Assembly: GCF_963675165.1 (NCBI RefSeq)
Contig: NC_087378.1
Coordinates: 5,885,205-5,949,204, forward strand
Source: Halichondria panicea
Taxonomy: Eukaryota; Porifera; Demospongiae; Suberitida; Halichondriidae
Direction of reading: 5' to 3'
Length of the DNA stretch: 64,000 nt
Of the stretch, positions 1 to 12,322 are shown piece by piece. The first letter of the stretch is position 1. Each line of letters opens with the position of its first letter. Under the pieces are notes generated by a model that saw only the letters and a list, made by a program, of their open reading frames with translations, did no database searches and was not told the origin of the DNA. The position numbers and the translations under genes were made by a program.

Positions 1-359
1 GATACGCCCGTCTAACATACATGTATAATAAAAACAACGTCAAGAGTCGTTTACTACCTGCTCATTCTGATTTGAGCTACAAAAACTCACCTCATGGTTA
101 TTGTGGTCAATCCTGCTGATCAGGATGTCTACCAGTAGAGGGCTGTCAGATTTGGCCCTCGGATCACAGCGGTCCCTCAAAATGAACACCACAAACTCTG
201 TACATAGCAGAGTCACATCAGCTTAGGACAGTTTTACATCATACATATACATGTACATGCAAGGAGATTGCACCTTCCAAAAGTTTCCTACAATTGAGTG
301 TTTGAACAGACTTGGCCAGTACAGCTGTGCTCACTAGAATGCTCTCCTCTGACCTGGTA

Positions 360-401
<42 letters not shown>

Positions 402-3400
402 CGTGCGTGCGTGTGTGTACCACCCTTTCTAGGTACTTTAACAGACAACATAATTATGTACGTAAGTATAGTTGGATTAAAACATGTGCAGGCCGGCCGG
501 CCGGCCGGACATGCAGAACGTGTATACCGTATAGCGCAAAATTTTCGAGGGGCTTAATTTTCGCGGATTTCGTGGGTTAGAATTCTACACGAAAATTAAG
601 TCCACAAAAAGTGTTCTTTAATTAGAATTACCTGCTATCATGCAAAGATTTAAAGGCGTGGCTTCCGGTAAGCAGCCATTCCGCGAACATTGTGCAACGA
701 AATGGTTTTTAGAGGCTAATCCACGAAATATAAGTGCCTCGAAAATTTCGCGCTATACGGTATATAATATAGCTGTCACTTGTACAGTTACGATCGAATG
801 AGTCCTATCAGGAGTTCATATACCGTATTTACTTGATTAAACGCCCGGGCGTTCATTTCATATCGAAGTCTGTAAAGGGGGCGTTTAAACGAGAGGGACG
901 CTTATTCGAAAAGGGCGTTTATTGTTATGTCTACTCCAAACTCTTGCACAGCAGCAGTTATTATGCTCTTTTTGGCTGCTGCCACAGCTCTCAGCTTTAA
1001 GTCATAGGAGTGGTGTTTCTCCCTCTGTGTTGGTATCTCTCTGCATCATCTATACTGCCACGCTTGCAACTGGTTCCACGTGCTAATTTAGCTCCACCCA
1101 CAATGCCACGCCCATACATGGGCGATTATTTAAGATGGGCGTTTATTGACAAAGACAGAGCTTTTACCATGGGCGTTTAAACGAAACGGGCGTTTAATCA
1201 AGTAAATACGGTACGTACTCCTGGTCATAATTATAATGCATATACATAATTATTTCAAGATGACAAATGACATTAAAAAAAAACCAGCAGATAATACGCT
1301 ACACAAAACAGACTCACGGTTTAATGAGTCTGTGGAGGAGGGAGACACTGAGAAGCATCTCGTGGATGGTGAAGCACACGACATTAGCCAGAATCTCCTG
1401 GGACACACCCACTATCTGCAAGGGGGGGGTGAAGATTCAATGTAACCTTGATTATGCAGAAATTTCAATATACCGTGAAAAACATCTATTGTGATCGCTT
1501 CTACAATATACATATACATGTATGAACATGGGCCTCAAAGTCTCTATAGCACGTGAGCCAGGCCACCTGTTTTAGTACAGCCCTATAAGTTATAGGAATT
1601 CTGATGGGGCATTTTACTGAACATGGAACTGTCTGATTGAGTACTCTAAATGGGATATTTCTACGTATTAAGCGTAATATATGTACAAGTTTCTACACTT
1701 ACATGACTGGTGTATTTATTTATATGCATGAGCATAATTATTATAATAAAAGAAAACCAGAAGTTTAGTTGAAACAGGCCACAATGAAGTATGTCATACT
1801 GTACTTAATTACGCAAAAACCCAGTAAGTACCTAAGACACACAACAGTGATGCTCACTTGTTCACAAAAGTCGAGCCAGGAGAGAAAGGCCTCGACGTGC
1901 CACAAGCCGTGGGTAGCAGGGGAGTGGTCAACAGTGTGTCTTCTGGTAGCATAGTCAATGCTGGGTAGGGGACGTACAGCATTGATCAGTTAAAGGTTAC
2001 TGCTGGCTCATTAATTATTCATGAGCTAGATATGATTGTGAGCAGCTAGAATGAGCTGGAAGTCCAGCTGAATGTGCATTTATACATGTACATGTAAATA
2101 TAGTACTGTACTAGAATTAGCAGAATCTTTGCAACACACCAGTAAAAGCATAGAGCGTTACAGGTTCCTCATATGGATATGGATTTTGTGTACACACTGT
2201 GGTCTGTTTTACTACTTAAATGCATGAGCATTTCCCATATAAGGAACCACAGTGCTCAACACTTTTACAAAGATTCTGCAAACTCAATCATACATGCACG
2301 TACATTGTCTCCTCCCCCCCCCTCCCCCATACATGCGCTTATAACAGTCCAACCCTACACACCATGCACTCACCCCCATCCAGCTTGACAGTCCAGAACG
2401 ACGGCAATGTGTGTGCTGGTGGGAATGAGCTGCACATGATATTGTAGCTGTGAGGCCAGGTGCACGGGCAACTGTCCAGCAGCCAATGCCTCGGTAATGG
2501 TAGTGTGTTGCAGGGAGACACAGGTGAGAAGACACTCGTAGGCCTTCATGACTACCACATTGTCTTCACTGTGGACTAGCCTCAGCAAGGCATCCGCTAT
2601 CACAAACTGCTTCTTCGAGCCCTCTTCCTACACGGATACGGGAATTATTTCTTGAATGTAATATATACAAATTAAGTGATCTAAATGCACACCGAGCAAT
2701 GAGCACCTAACTATAAATAATTGTAACAACAGAAGCCAAAAAATACATGTACCACGTCTACTGTTGTATACCAACAACAGTAGACATTTGGGAATGTACA
2801 ACACAAGATAGCAGATGAATACTGTTAGATGAATACGCACGCCAGTATCACCTTGATGAAGAAGTCTGCCAGTTTACAGTCCCGCTGCAGTCTTACACAC
2901 AGAGTCTGTATAAATTGGACTTCATCAGCTGACAACTTTTTAGAGAGCTTGAGTCCACAGTTGTCCACTTGTTTCTGAGGAAATGAACACAAACCTAAAG
3001 ATTACTGTACAAAGCACATACTTCGCTTTCTTGTATTATATACATGTACACAAATGAAATTGTGCGACCGTCTGTTTTGAACAAAATTCTCTTTTTAGGG
3101 ATGTACAGTACAAAGTGTAGCTGCCTCACAGTTTGCCAGATGTTAGCGTACCAGAATTGGCTGATGAATGCTGACATGGTGCAATATTGGCCTCTCAATG
3201 CGGCCCAGGGTGACCGTGAAGAACACTAATACTTGATGACTCATCCCTGAAGGATACTGGGGTGTGTGTGTGTGGGGAGGGTGGGTAACGAAGGAGTGTA
3301 TTCAAAATAGGATAATCGTCTAGGGGACCACAACGGGTGGGTGGGTATTGTGCAGGGTACTGGAGTGCTGTGTACAGAAAGTACACAGCACTCCAATACA

Positions 3401-3981
3401 TGTAATGTACATTGTGTAAGTGAAAAATGCTTTTCATAGAAAGCAGGAAAGATACTAACTCACATCACTCTTGCCCATTGTGTATAGTGTGTCAAGAATC
3501 TTGTGCCTCAGCACAAACTCCATGCAAGGGCCCTGCAGTGAAGAACATTACAATACATAGCCATTAGGTACACACAATCTTCACCATGGTTCCCGGGTCA
3601 CGTGGGTTTCTCTCCTCCTCCTCCCGACAGAGAATGTCCATCATCTCATTGAGTCGAGTGCCCACACCTGTCGAATTGATAGTGACGTCTGCGTCTGCAT
3701 GGGATAGTGCACTAATTTATACACAAAGTCTACGCGTGTACTGATGGCAATAAACGAACGATATGACGTACCATTATCAATAGACATGATGTCTGTGATT
3801 GCTCTCCAGTGGGCTTCAAAGTCCTCATGTTTGGACACTTGAGGAGCCAACTGCAGAATCAAAGAAAGCCCTTTATTAATGCCCACTGGTTTGGTTTTTC
3901 ATTAATGTGGCACATACAACTTACTACTTGACTGGTGACCTCGGCTGCCTGATGTAAGAAGGCTGTAAATTTACTAAACAT
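1..3981 (-). CDS. FHIP2: FHIP2 (FAM160B-type) FTS-Hook-interacting protein, 3' end beyond left edge
   Basis: Start at 3981 ([11 protein letters not shown]), the characteristic FHIP2/FAM160B1 N-terminus. Exons in coding order: 3981-3925, 3850-3772, 3667-3585, 3532-3464, 3246-3152, 2974-2852, 2627-2374, 1960-1858, 1415-1318, about 221-91. They give recognisable family blocks: [106 protein letters not shown]. Family members join FTS and Hook proteins in adaptors linking vesicles to dynein, so a cytoplasmic trafficking role is expected. The C-terminal part lies outside the window. Two exon junctions (3464/3246 and 1318/221) are out of phase by one base, perhaps assembly indels. Identity is from recalled family similarity and is strong for the conserved blocks. 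Confidence 0.9.
359..416. repeat. GT/GC-rich microsatellite
   Basis: Run of GT dinucleotides passing into GCGT units, inside the last visible FHIP2 intron. A short GGCC tandem (491-508) follows. Confidence 0.9.
523..766. repeat. Fold-back element, CCGTATAGCG family
   Basis: The left end TATACCGTATAGCGCAAAATT is the inverted complement of the right end, ATTTCGCGCTATACGGTATA. The interior is rich in TTTTCG/CGAAAA words. No ORF. It sits in an FHIP2 intron and is one of about ten copies in the window. Confidence 0.8.
821..1213. repeat. Fold-back element ending TACCGTATTTACTTGATTAA
   Basis: About 393 bp whose two ends are inverted copies: TACCGTATTTACTTGATTAA with CGCCCGGGCG at the left, and CGGGCGTTTAATCAAGTAAATACGGTA at the right in inverted form. 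Further GGGCGTTTA words recur inside. No coding potential. MITE-like and intronic. Confidence 0.8.
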
Positions 3982-4198
3982 ACTCATGACATTTAGGAGA
4001 GCAAAGACAGAGCAATTTTTGATGGAATCTCTGGCAATAATCAAGTACTTGTTAGGTAATGATCGTTAAACCATATTGGCTATAAATCACCTTTTTTGCA
4101 GCTACTTGAGAATCTTTGATGAATTGTCACCCCAATCAGATTCTTAACCGAGATTACAAAATTGTAAGCATGAGAGCACAATTATTATTACACAAAAA

Positions 4199-7100
4199 TC
4201 ATTGTTTCTTGTCTAATTTAGAGGGTGGTTCTCTGTGACTTAGATACAAGGCCAGTAGAATGAAGATGTGTGCAGAATGCAGGAGCGCTGAGGACAGCAC
4301 AGTGGAGGGGTACACATTCCAACAGTACTCAATCGTCAGCAGAAGAAAAAGTCTGCATAATTATGAACAAAAACAAAATTACAGAACTCTCTAATTAGAC
4401 TATTAGTAGTATGGCTAAGAGTGCAATATGGGATTAATAGCACGAGTAACAAGCAATGGCAAGGATACTAATTGCACGAGGCGTAGCCGAGTGCTATTAA
4501 CCTTGCCAGTGCTTGTTATGAGTGCTATTAATCCCTTATTGCACGAGTAGCCATACTATTGATTGTTAATCGTTTGTGATGCAGTTTTAAGGACATTTTT
4601 AGCTGCAGTTATTCAGTAAAAAAAATTAGCCGCGGCCGTTATTCGAACGTGCGGTCGTCAAGGCAGTAATTGCACGTCGTCATTAACGACGTGCAATTAC
4701 TGCCTTGACGACGTGCAATTACTGATACGCGATTAATCACTGTACGAATCACAGTGAATAATAGGACAAAATGCGATTACATGTATAATATTAGTATATA
4801 CTGTGCATGGTCCTTAATGGTCATCCCTAAAGAAAGACGAAGCACCTGGATTCCAAATTTGTGTAAAAAATATTCATCAACAAAAATTTATCACCACCTC
4901 TGTAATATTAGCCAAAACCTTTGTTCACTAAAAGGTGTCGGTAATAAAGGGGCCCCACTATCAATGTATAGCTAAATAATGTGTAGCTGAAAGGATCACC
5001 TTACAGCACCAACACGATTTTAGTTTACGCCTACCTAAAGCTGGCTGGCAGGTCGGTTGCCCATAACAACAGCGGGAGGCTGTGATAGTACCACACATAA
5101 AACTGGTAGTGGAGTGAACGTGAGAAACACAACCCTACAAAGTTGGAGGAGAACAGTACCCAAGCTATGTCTGCAGAAGAATAAACAGACAATACGGAAT
5201 GGTTTGTGTACCAAAATGTGTACCCCTTGACTACCTACCTGGGCAGGTGAGCCTTTTCCCTTGAGAGGGTGACCATTGCAACAATGCCTTGAATCCACCA
5301 TAAAACCTATGGAACAAACCACCAACGAATGCAAATACTTTAACCTTCAGCAATAACACATCAGTAATAACACTATAAAGGCACCGTTGTCTACACTTAT
5401 AATTATTATAACAGAAGGTATTAATTTTAACCTGGTCCAGTGTTTGCTGAGAAAGGCTACCAAGACACAAAGATGCAGTACCAGCAGTACCAAATGAAAT
5501 CCTCGGTTCAAAAACAGCCACTCAGGTACACATCGCCAGTTCACAGTCCACTGATACATAAACTGTCTACCTAAATCAAATGCCCTCTGGATATACCCCA
5601 CTGGGTTCTCTGCTAGGAAGGGTGCACCGAGGGCCAGCTGAATGAGGGCACAGAGGGACAGCCGAGGGAGTGTCCCCCTCCAGCCCCCAGTGAGGAGGAG
5701 CAGGACCAACAGTCCAGGGGAGAACAGGAGCACGTTCATTTTCACTGAGACAGCCAGGCTGTTAGCATGAATTTAAATAATTACAGCACATACATGTAGA
5801 GAGGGCACACAGTAATTATGTGCAGCAGTACATAAAGGATTTATGCCGGCTTAGTTTGATCACTTACATGTATTACTATATAGATTGGTTATGAACTGAC
5901 CAGTACATGACACACCCACCTAAACACAGCACATCCAATAGTCCACGAGTGGTTAATGAACATGAGGACGGCCACATATAGCAAGAACATAGCCACAGGG
6001 TCGTTGAAGAGCCTCAAAACAAAGATGGAATGGATCCTATAAGCTGTACATCCTAGGAACGCTAGCATGTACGGGGGATAGTGCTGGGTCTTATTCAACT
6101 GAAGGTATATGAGGAGAACTGTAGTCAGGTTGGCAAGATACAGCCCAGCAAACACCCACTGAGCCAGGGATATGTCTGACCCGTGGCTGGTCAGATAGTA
6201 CAGCCCAGTGTAGATGTACACAAAGCCTGCCGGATAACTGCATGGGAGAGATGATACTTCATTGACTACAGTGGGTCTTGCCTTCAATGGCCTCATAGGT
6301 TGGCTAATAAGCATAACTAGCTGTTATCGCAGGGAAATAGGTACGTAATTTTGTATGGTGGACATTTTTATATATTTCGTATCGAAGAGCATCATACGAA
6401 AATTTAAACTACGAAATTATTCGATTCAACGTCACTATCCTGAGCTGTATATTTAAATGGTAGTTCATACGAAACTTTGCACCAACGAAAATTACCCGCT
6501 ATACAGTAACTAGTTGTAAAAATCAGATTGCACATCGTAAGTGTGTAATCAACGACAAAATTAGCCAGTGAAAAGTTAGATGGTCGTGCTAAAAATGCTG
6601 ACAGTGCAGAAAGTGACTCTCATACCCACACGAGGAACTAAACCCTCAGAAAATTCAATTGAAGTGTCTAGTGTACAAGTGTGTGTTGGTACAGTAAAAT
6701 TAATACCATTAATGTATAGCATTGTTAGGTGTGGGTATGACGGTTAGTTTCTCTGGTTATATTGTGTGGGTGAGGGTAGTTCACCATTATGCGTGGGTAT
6801 GACTTTCTGAGGGTCACTTTCGGGTCCAGTTTTTGGTACGGGGCCCATCTAAATGTTCACTGGCTATTTGTTGATTACACCATAATTTTACTCTTTTATG
6901 ACAGACACATTTTGGGAATAAGGTTTGGTGCGTATACGGTGGCCTTTTATTAGGGGGTTGTTTAGTACACAGACTGTTCCTTTGGAGGGTGCCTGGCCTG
7001 ATTTTACAGGGACGGCCATTACCCAATATTCAACACTCACACTAGTGGTCCAGTGTCTCCTTTGAGGAGGGTGTAGTCAAAAGTCCCGTTGATAACACCC

Positions 7101-7525
7101 TCCACCTCTTGCATGTACGCTGTCCAATCAATCTCAGTGTCTGTGCACACAAATCATATTTACCACTTTAGGGCACAAGGTTACATTGTTTAAAACGAAT
7201 AAGTTTATACCCTCACCCAGGTAGATACGTCTACATGTCTTGCTAATACTATGGCAAGGAACTAGACTGTCGTAAATTTGCGTACGACCAGTCCTGTCGT
7301 ATAGTAGTATTTAGACTTCTCTCCAGCTAGGCTAAGCTCACATGGGACATAGGATATGATGGCCACCAGCACTGCAGCCTCTAGGAGGATAAGCAAGCTC
7401 CCACAGAGAAACAGATAGTCAGAATTCAGTATCAAGCTTCGTACAATGTTGTTTAGCCATCTCAAGCCAACCCACAGCGAGTTAGGACTCTCGGGCTGCA
7501 CTTCCTTTTCATCTACTGGAGCCAT
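4199..7525 (-). CDS. ALG3: ALG3, dolichyl-P-Man:Man5GlcNAc2-PP-dolichol alpha-1,3-mannosyltransferase
   Basis: Seven exons: 7525-7342, 7140-7041, 6237-5920, 5758-5432, 5306-5239, 5170-5035, 4352-4199. They join in phase to about 428 residues, close to the animal family length. Diagnostic blocks are [77 protein letters not shown] and [26 protein letters not shown]3 is a multi-pass ER membrane enzyme that adds the first lumenal alpha-1,3 mannose to the lipid-linked N-glycan precursor. The D and E of YTEIDW are in the lumenal loop typical of this GT58 family. Introns hold fold-back repeats. The start is 177 bp from the divergent UBL7 start, suggesting a shared promoter. Confidence 0.97.
4406..4558. 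repeat. Fold-back element with AGTATGGCT ends
   Basis: Near-palindromic 153 bp in ALG3 intron 6. AGTATGGCTAAGAGTGCAAT at the left pairs with TTGCACGAGTAGCCATACT at the right, and internal GGGATTAATAGCAC pairs with GTGCTATTAATCCC. Confidence 0.75.
4653..4713. repeat. Perfect hairpin around ACGTCGTCATTAACGACGT
   Basis: GTCGTCAAGGCAGTAATTGC is followed after a short loop by its exact inverted complement, GCAATTACTGCCTTGACGAC. Could fold into a stable cruciform. Intronic, no gene. Confidence 0.8.
4815..4973. repeat. Dispersed repeat ending GGTGTCGGTAATAAAGGGG
   Basis: Decayed copy of a family also seen at 13057-13235, about 6815-7025 and 57961-58025. Members share words of the type ACCACCTCTGTA, AAAGGTGTCCGTTATAGAGGGG and CCACTGTA. 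Confidence 0.55.
6350..6510. repeat. Diverged CCGTATAGCG-family fold-back
   Basis: TATTTCGTATCGAAGAGC at the left and ACGAAAATTACCCGCTATAC at the right resemble the ends of the family. Lies in ALG3 intron 2, which also holds the repeat at about 6815-7025. Confidence 0.45.
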
Positions 7526-7702
7526 GCTGCCCTGCACTGGGCCCTGGTCAAAGGTACAAACTGCCTTGTAGCTGGTAAAGGTCGCCAAAGTAAGCGATGT
7601 CACTTGGCGATTTATACCTCTCCAATTCCAAGATAATAGATATAGATACAAATATCTCAGTTATTCTACTGTCTCCTCTGTACAGTAACTGACTAGCTGA
7701 AA
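7526..7702. promoter_or_regulatory. Shared ALG3/UBL7 divergent promoter region
   Basis: The 177 bp between two opposed start codons must hold both 5' UTRs and core promoters. No TATA box placed convincingly for either gene. The assignment is by position only. Confidence 0.5.
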
Positions 7703-10700
7703 ATGTCCCTTGTTTATTTGAAGCAATTGAGGGACAAAGAAAGAAAAGAACTTCCAATCGAGACATGGGAGGGCTTGACAGTGAAGGAACTGAGAGAGAC
7801 TGCTTCCAGGACTTTGGCCATTCCTCTGGACGTGTTCAGTGAGCTTATTTAACTTAATATATACTTATTATTGATATTATTGCGTTAACTACATATTCAG
7901 GCAAACACATATCCTCGTTCACGCACATACGCATGCACACAGCCTTGATATTCAATGGCCGGGTCCTCAAGTTGAATAACTCGATATCCTACTACAAAAT
8001 TACTAATAGTTGTACGATATTCTACACAAGAAAAGTCACCAAAGCCTCAGGTATGGAATTGGCTATACTTTATAGTGGTTCTCTTTTCACTATAATTATA
8101 AGTCTTTAATGCAGCTCCCCTACCAGAAGTGCAAGAGCACAGCTCCAGCTTCAACTCTCTGATCACCAATAGGCGAATGCTTACAGTGGTGGGCATGTTC
8201 CTGCATTGTATGCATGCACTTCATAATTATATGAGAATTTTGTCAGCTCTCAGTACAGAATACTCTGTCTGATGCATTATAATAATGATAATCTCTCACT
8301 TACTAGATTGGCCGCATATTAAGCAACCCTTCGTTGCTACAAGCCATGCTTGTTGGAACTCCTCTTGAAGGCAACCAAGCTCTGACCGGCGAGTGGGGGG
8401 GGGGGGGAGGGGGGGTATTAGCACTCAATGTTATATGGATTACGCATACCTCTCCCTCTGCAGATGCTCTTACTAGTCCGGCGCTACTGGCTAGTCTCTC
8501 TGATCCAGACACCATTGAAGAGTGAGTGAAGCCTGCATACATGATGTTGTCATGTATTAGTGAAGTACATACAGTATGGAGTGACACAGACTGTTAATCC
8601 TCCTCCCCCTCCCCACACACACACAAATTTAGGTACCTTAGAGAGAATCCTCACATGGCTGCATTGATGGAGAACATGCTGCGTGTTTATCAGAACTTTG
8701 ACACGAGTGGCGAGGGTGTGGATGGGGCAGATGGCGAGGGTACAGATGGGGTGGGGCAGGAAAACATGGACGATGGACGAGAGGAACAAATAAGAATGGC
8801 TCAGCAAGAAGAGGTGGCTATGTATAATTGAAATTTGGGTTTGGGCCATTTTACAGAGGTGGTCTTTGTGTATTAAAGAGCAGTTTATTTGAGAACACCT
8901 TTATATGTTTAGTTCGCTTTTCCTCATCGGTAGTCATAGAGGGATCCTTGCTGTACTTACTTATAGTATGTACACAAACAACTCTGCATACATCAATATT
9001 TGCTGTGCAGATGTTTGAGCACTCTCAAGCAATTCACGCCCATCAGCGTCAGGCACAGGTGACCACTTCTGCTCAAGGCAACCAACCCTCAATGTCACAG
9101 CCTAGTACACAGAGACAGAACAGCAGGGGAGCCATCACACAGGACCTGCTAACCTCAGCTCTGGCTGGTGCCATGAGTGGTTCCCCTCAGCCCTCACCTC
9201 TGTCCAGCCTGGACATCTCAAACAGGTGGCTCTTCAAATTGTGTAGTGAAGTAAATAAATAAATAAAATTACGTATACTATGCCAGCAATGCTTTCAGTG
9301 CACTGTGAAGTGCACTTAGTTTTCTCACATGAAGCTAATTAAACCAATTGTACTCTGTATAAATACTTTCAGTAATGTGGGTAGATTTTGATACAGCTTT
9401 CATATGCTCATGATGCCACACACACACAGTGGTCCCCCGAGTCTTTCGTCCTATCCAAGCCATCCTACTACTCAACCAGTCCAAGCAAGCAGTAACGGTG
9501 GGAGGTCGGAACAAGTTGGCAGTATTAGCAGACAGAACAACATCACTAGCAACATCCTACAACAAGCCCTCGCTTCTGCCGTCGGCAATATCTCTACAAC
9601 CTCTAACTCTCAGGTTTGTGGGTGCAATGTGTAGTAGAGGCCATTCATGTGTGAGTGAACGTACAAGCCTCCAACCTCTACATGTAGCTAGTAGTATTTA
9701 CGATTACATGGGGTGTATTGACCTGGCCACATGCAGGCTGAATGCATGATTAAGACAATGCACCTTAAAAACTCCTACTTGTATCAATGTAGCGTGAAGT
9801 GGAACGAAGGTTGACTCCACAAGAGAAGTATAGGGCACAGGTACGTACAGACCATGCACTCATTGCTGTGTATGTGTATAGCTTCACTAGGGCATTCTGA
9901 ACAAGCAATAGCCTACTTTGTAATTTGCTAGTCTCGTTCCCAGGCCTTCTTTTTATCATAGATGCTGTGTACCGTATAGCGAGAAATGTTCGAGGCACTT
10001 AAATTTCGTGGAATGGCCTCTAAAAGCGTTTCGTTGAATAAATTTCGTGGGTTGACCACTAACCGGAAGCATTCCCAGGCCACCCCTTTAATATTTGCGC
10101 GTTAATATATACCCTATAGCGGGTTATTTTCGAGGCACTAAATGTTTGCGGATTGCTCAAACTAAATATTTTGCAGATTTAATTTTTGAGGATAGAGATT
10201 CAAATGACCACACCCCTACAGTAGAGAGGTTTCAATACCGGAAGTTATCCAGGCACTAAATTTTCGAGGTTTGAGGTCAATCCTCGAAAATCTCGAAAAT
10301 AACGTACCAGCTATACTGTAGCAGATAATCCTAATGACGATATGTAGGATTGCTAACCCACGAAAACAGTGAAAATTATAAGCTATACAGTATCTCCATC
10401 AATAAAAGGTAGCAAAAGACGAAATGGGGCAGCAAAAAAATTAACGGGCGTACACGTAAAAAAAAAGGAAGGCCTGGTTTGGGAAATTGCGTGATCCACA
10501 AGGATTTTATGAGCGTAGGCCCACAATCGTGACGTAAGGTATTCTCCCAAGCAGTAATAGTTAATAAGACTAAGACACTGCCAAGGTACCAAGCTACTGG
10601 GTACCAGCGTGGCCAGCTCTGGTGGCAGTAGCTATCTGCTATGATTACTAATTAAGTTAGTTTAGGAGATCTACATTAGCATTTAGAAAGACACAAGAAA

Positions 10701-11168
10701 AACATAAACACACAACCTAGACTAGTAGTAGGTCTACATGTAGCTAGGTAGGTATAGCTAGCTTGTAAACTTCCAGTTCAAAGTCCATAATGGCCATGTC
10801 GGGCTTGCAGCCACACAACGTTTTATATTAGTCATAGATCTCTACATGGGTATCTCTACCTCTGGATGCCCATTTCACCCTTCTACTACCCTCACGCGAC
10901 TTTGCGATACAGGCTCTTAACTCTACCTCTATTTCTTTTTTTATTCCGCCAAAATTAAACGATGGTGATAAAGAACAGAAAAAGGAGACCCTGTGTAGAG
11001 GCGATAAATGTGCTGTCATATTATAATACCCACTCTATATCTCTCTCCTGTGTACAGCTTGAGCAGCTGCACTTTATGGGTATACTGGACGATGCCCTGT
11101 CCATTCAAGCTCTGGATGCAGCCGGTGGTGACATTCAAGCTGCCCTCGAGATCATATACACTAGGTGA
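7703..11168 (+). CDS. UBL7: UBL7, ubiquitin-like and UBA domain protein
   Basis: Nine exons: 7703-7838, 7943-8050, 8115-8188, 8307-8388, 8464-8521, 8633-8813, 9011-9225, 9430-9613, 11058-11168. All phases close, giving about 382 residues (human UBL7 about 380). The first two exons encode a ubiquitin-like fold (LIFNGRVLKLNNSISYYKI). A central region has ENPHMAALMENMLRVY. Two repeated helices follow, ITQDLLTSALAGAM and ITSNILQQALASAV. The last exon is a C-terminal UBA domain with MGILDDALSIQALDAAGGDI and QAALEIIYTR. UBA binds ubiquitin and the family is a candidate proteasome shuttle factor. Intron 4 appears to use a GC donor (ACCG|GCGAGT), the only donor that keeps frame. The last intron (1.4 kb) is filled by two repeats. 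Confidence 0.95.
9970..10391. repeat. Pair of CCGTATAGCG-family fold-backs
   Basis: TACCGTATAGCGAGAAATG at the left, ACCCTATAGCGGGTTATTTTC in the middle and AAAATTATAAGCTATACAGTA at the right. Probably two partial or nested copies. In the last UBL7 intron. Confidence 0.6.
10392..11008. mobile_element. Non-autonomous ~620 bp element, copy A
   Basis: Matches 31403-32040 in inverted orientation along its whole length. Shared words include GATCACGCAATTTCCCAAACC, AGGCCTT, ACGCCCGTTAATTT, CCCTTCTACTACCCTC and the end AAAAAGGAGACCCTGTGTAGAG. No protein-coding capacity seen. A short internally deleted copy is at 25465-25571. All three copies sit in introns. Confidence 0.75.
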
Positions 11169-11290
11169 ATTATGGTTCACAGACTATGCGTGCCCTGCCG
11201 CCTTACTTCAATAATTATGATTAATGCTAATGTTATCTGTATTATACATGTAACTTCATGATTCATTTGATTCATTCCATTATGACTATG

Positions 11291-12322
11291 CTATGCTTTA
11301 CATATGTGATTACCGTAAGGTATTACATTGTCAGTAATGATAGGCAGGTCAACACAGTAGTTCGGAAAAACATACTCTTTGCTGTGATAATCATCCACCC
11401 AATCCTGAAGCTTTGGTTTTAAGAGTTCTCGATATTCTTGTGGCACTTGTTGCATAAGGTTTTCAGCAAACTGCTTAATTACATCCGTACTGTACAAGCT
11501 TCTAGGGTATAATCTGTGCACTGGGTTGTCTGCAAACACGTCCAAATGAAGTAATGCCTGTCCGGGGAACATTAGGTCAGTTTTTATTACGAGATAGACT
11601 TGAGAGAACCACCAACTAACATGGTCCATGGCCTCGTAGTAAGGCAAAAGATGGCAGATCACATTTCTGTGAAAGGAATTGAAAAGGGCATCAAACCATA
11701 CATGGGGAAGAAATTTTGTGTTGTTAGGATAGTTACAAAACCCCCAATAGTATCTGTGAAATATACTTTCGGTCAAATGCCAAGATACAGCCAGAAGTGG
11801 TTGCACTTCAAGTACAGATCTCTCGTAGTCTCTCCAAGGATTGGCTCCTTGTTCTCTTAAATCACCATATCTCAAAACGACATCATCATCCAGAAATGTG
11901 TAATAAACATAATTCAGTTTTTGGGCCATTATGGTTTTAAACAGTAAATTTCTACCAGTAGTCCAAGTTGTCCTAGGATCGAATAAGTACTGAACGTGTG
12001 GCAGCGAAGTATTGTTACATTCCCTCTTGAAACTCAATACCAGTACGTTACATTGACAACTCCCAGCGTCTCCTAAAACTTCACGAGATGAAAGGTAGTC
12101 ATTGAGACAGCTCTCTGTTTGAATCAAATAAGCAAACTTCTTGGAATTCTGGGGTTCTAATGAAACCTGACAAGAGTTACCTGAGGAGCTTAATAGGGTA
12201 GACTTTTGGAGCTGTTTGAGGCAGTCAGTCACAGTTGTTTTTGGAAGAAATATGATCCATGTGAATAGAAACAGGACTATGACCAAAGAGGCCAACAAAA
12301 TTGACCCTCTGTTTAGCTTCAT
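11291..12322 (-). CDS. Single-exon type II membrane protein, glycosyltransferase-like
   Basis: 343 residues, intronless. Residues about 9-29 are a hydrophobic signal anchor (ILLASLVIVLFLFTWIIFLP) after a short basic N-terminus, so the rest should be lumenal. A triple-Asp motif in YYTFLDDDVVLRYGDL (about residues 141-156) resembles the metal-binding acidic motif of Golgi nucleotide-sugar transferases, and several Cys and N-glycosylation sites fit a lumenal domain. I cannot assign a family or substrate. The DDD could be coincidental, but hydrophobic residues before it and the type II topology support a glycosyltransferase reading. The gene ends 122 bp from the convergent UBL7 stop. Confidence 0.7.
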   Translation of the reverse strand: MKLNRGSILLASLVIVLFLFTWIIFLPKTTVTDCLKQLQKSTLLSSSGNSCQVSLEPQNSKKFAYLIQTESCLNDYLSSREVLGDAGSCQCNVLVLSFKRECNNTSLPHVQYLFDPRTTWTTGRNLLFKTIMAQKLNYVYYTFLDDDVVLRYGDLREQGANPWRDYERSVLEVQPLLAVSWHLTESIFHRYYWGFCNYPNNTKFLPHVWFDALFNSFHRNVICHLLPYYEAMDHVSWWFSQVYLVIKTDLMFPGQALLHLDVFADNPVHRLYPRSLYSTDVIKQFAENLMQQVPQEYRELLKPKLQDWVDDYHSKEYVFPNYCVDLPIITDNVIPYGNHICKA

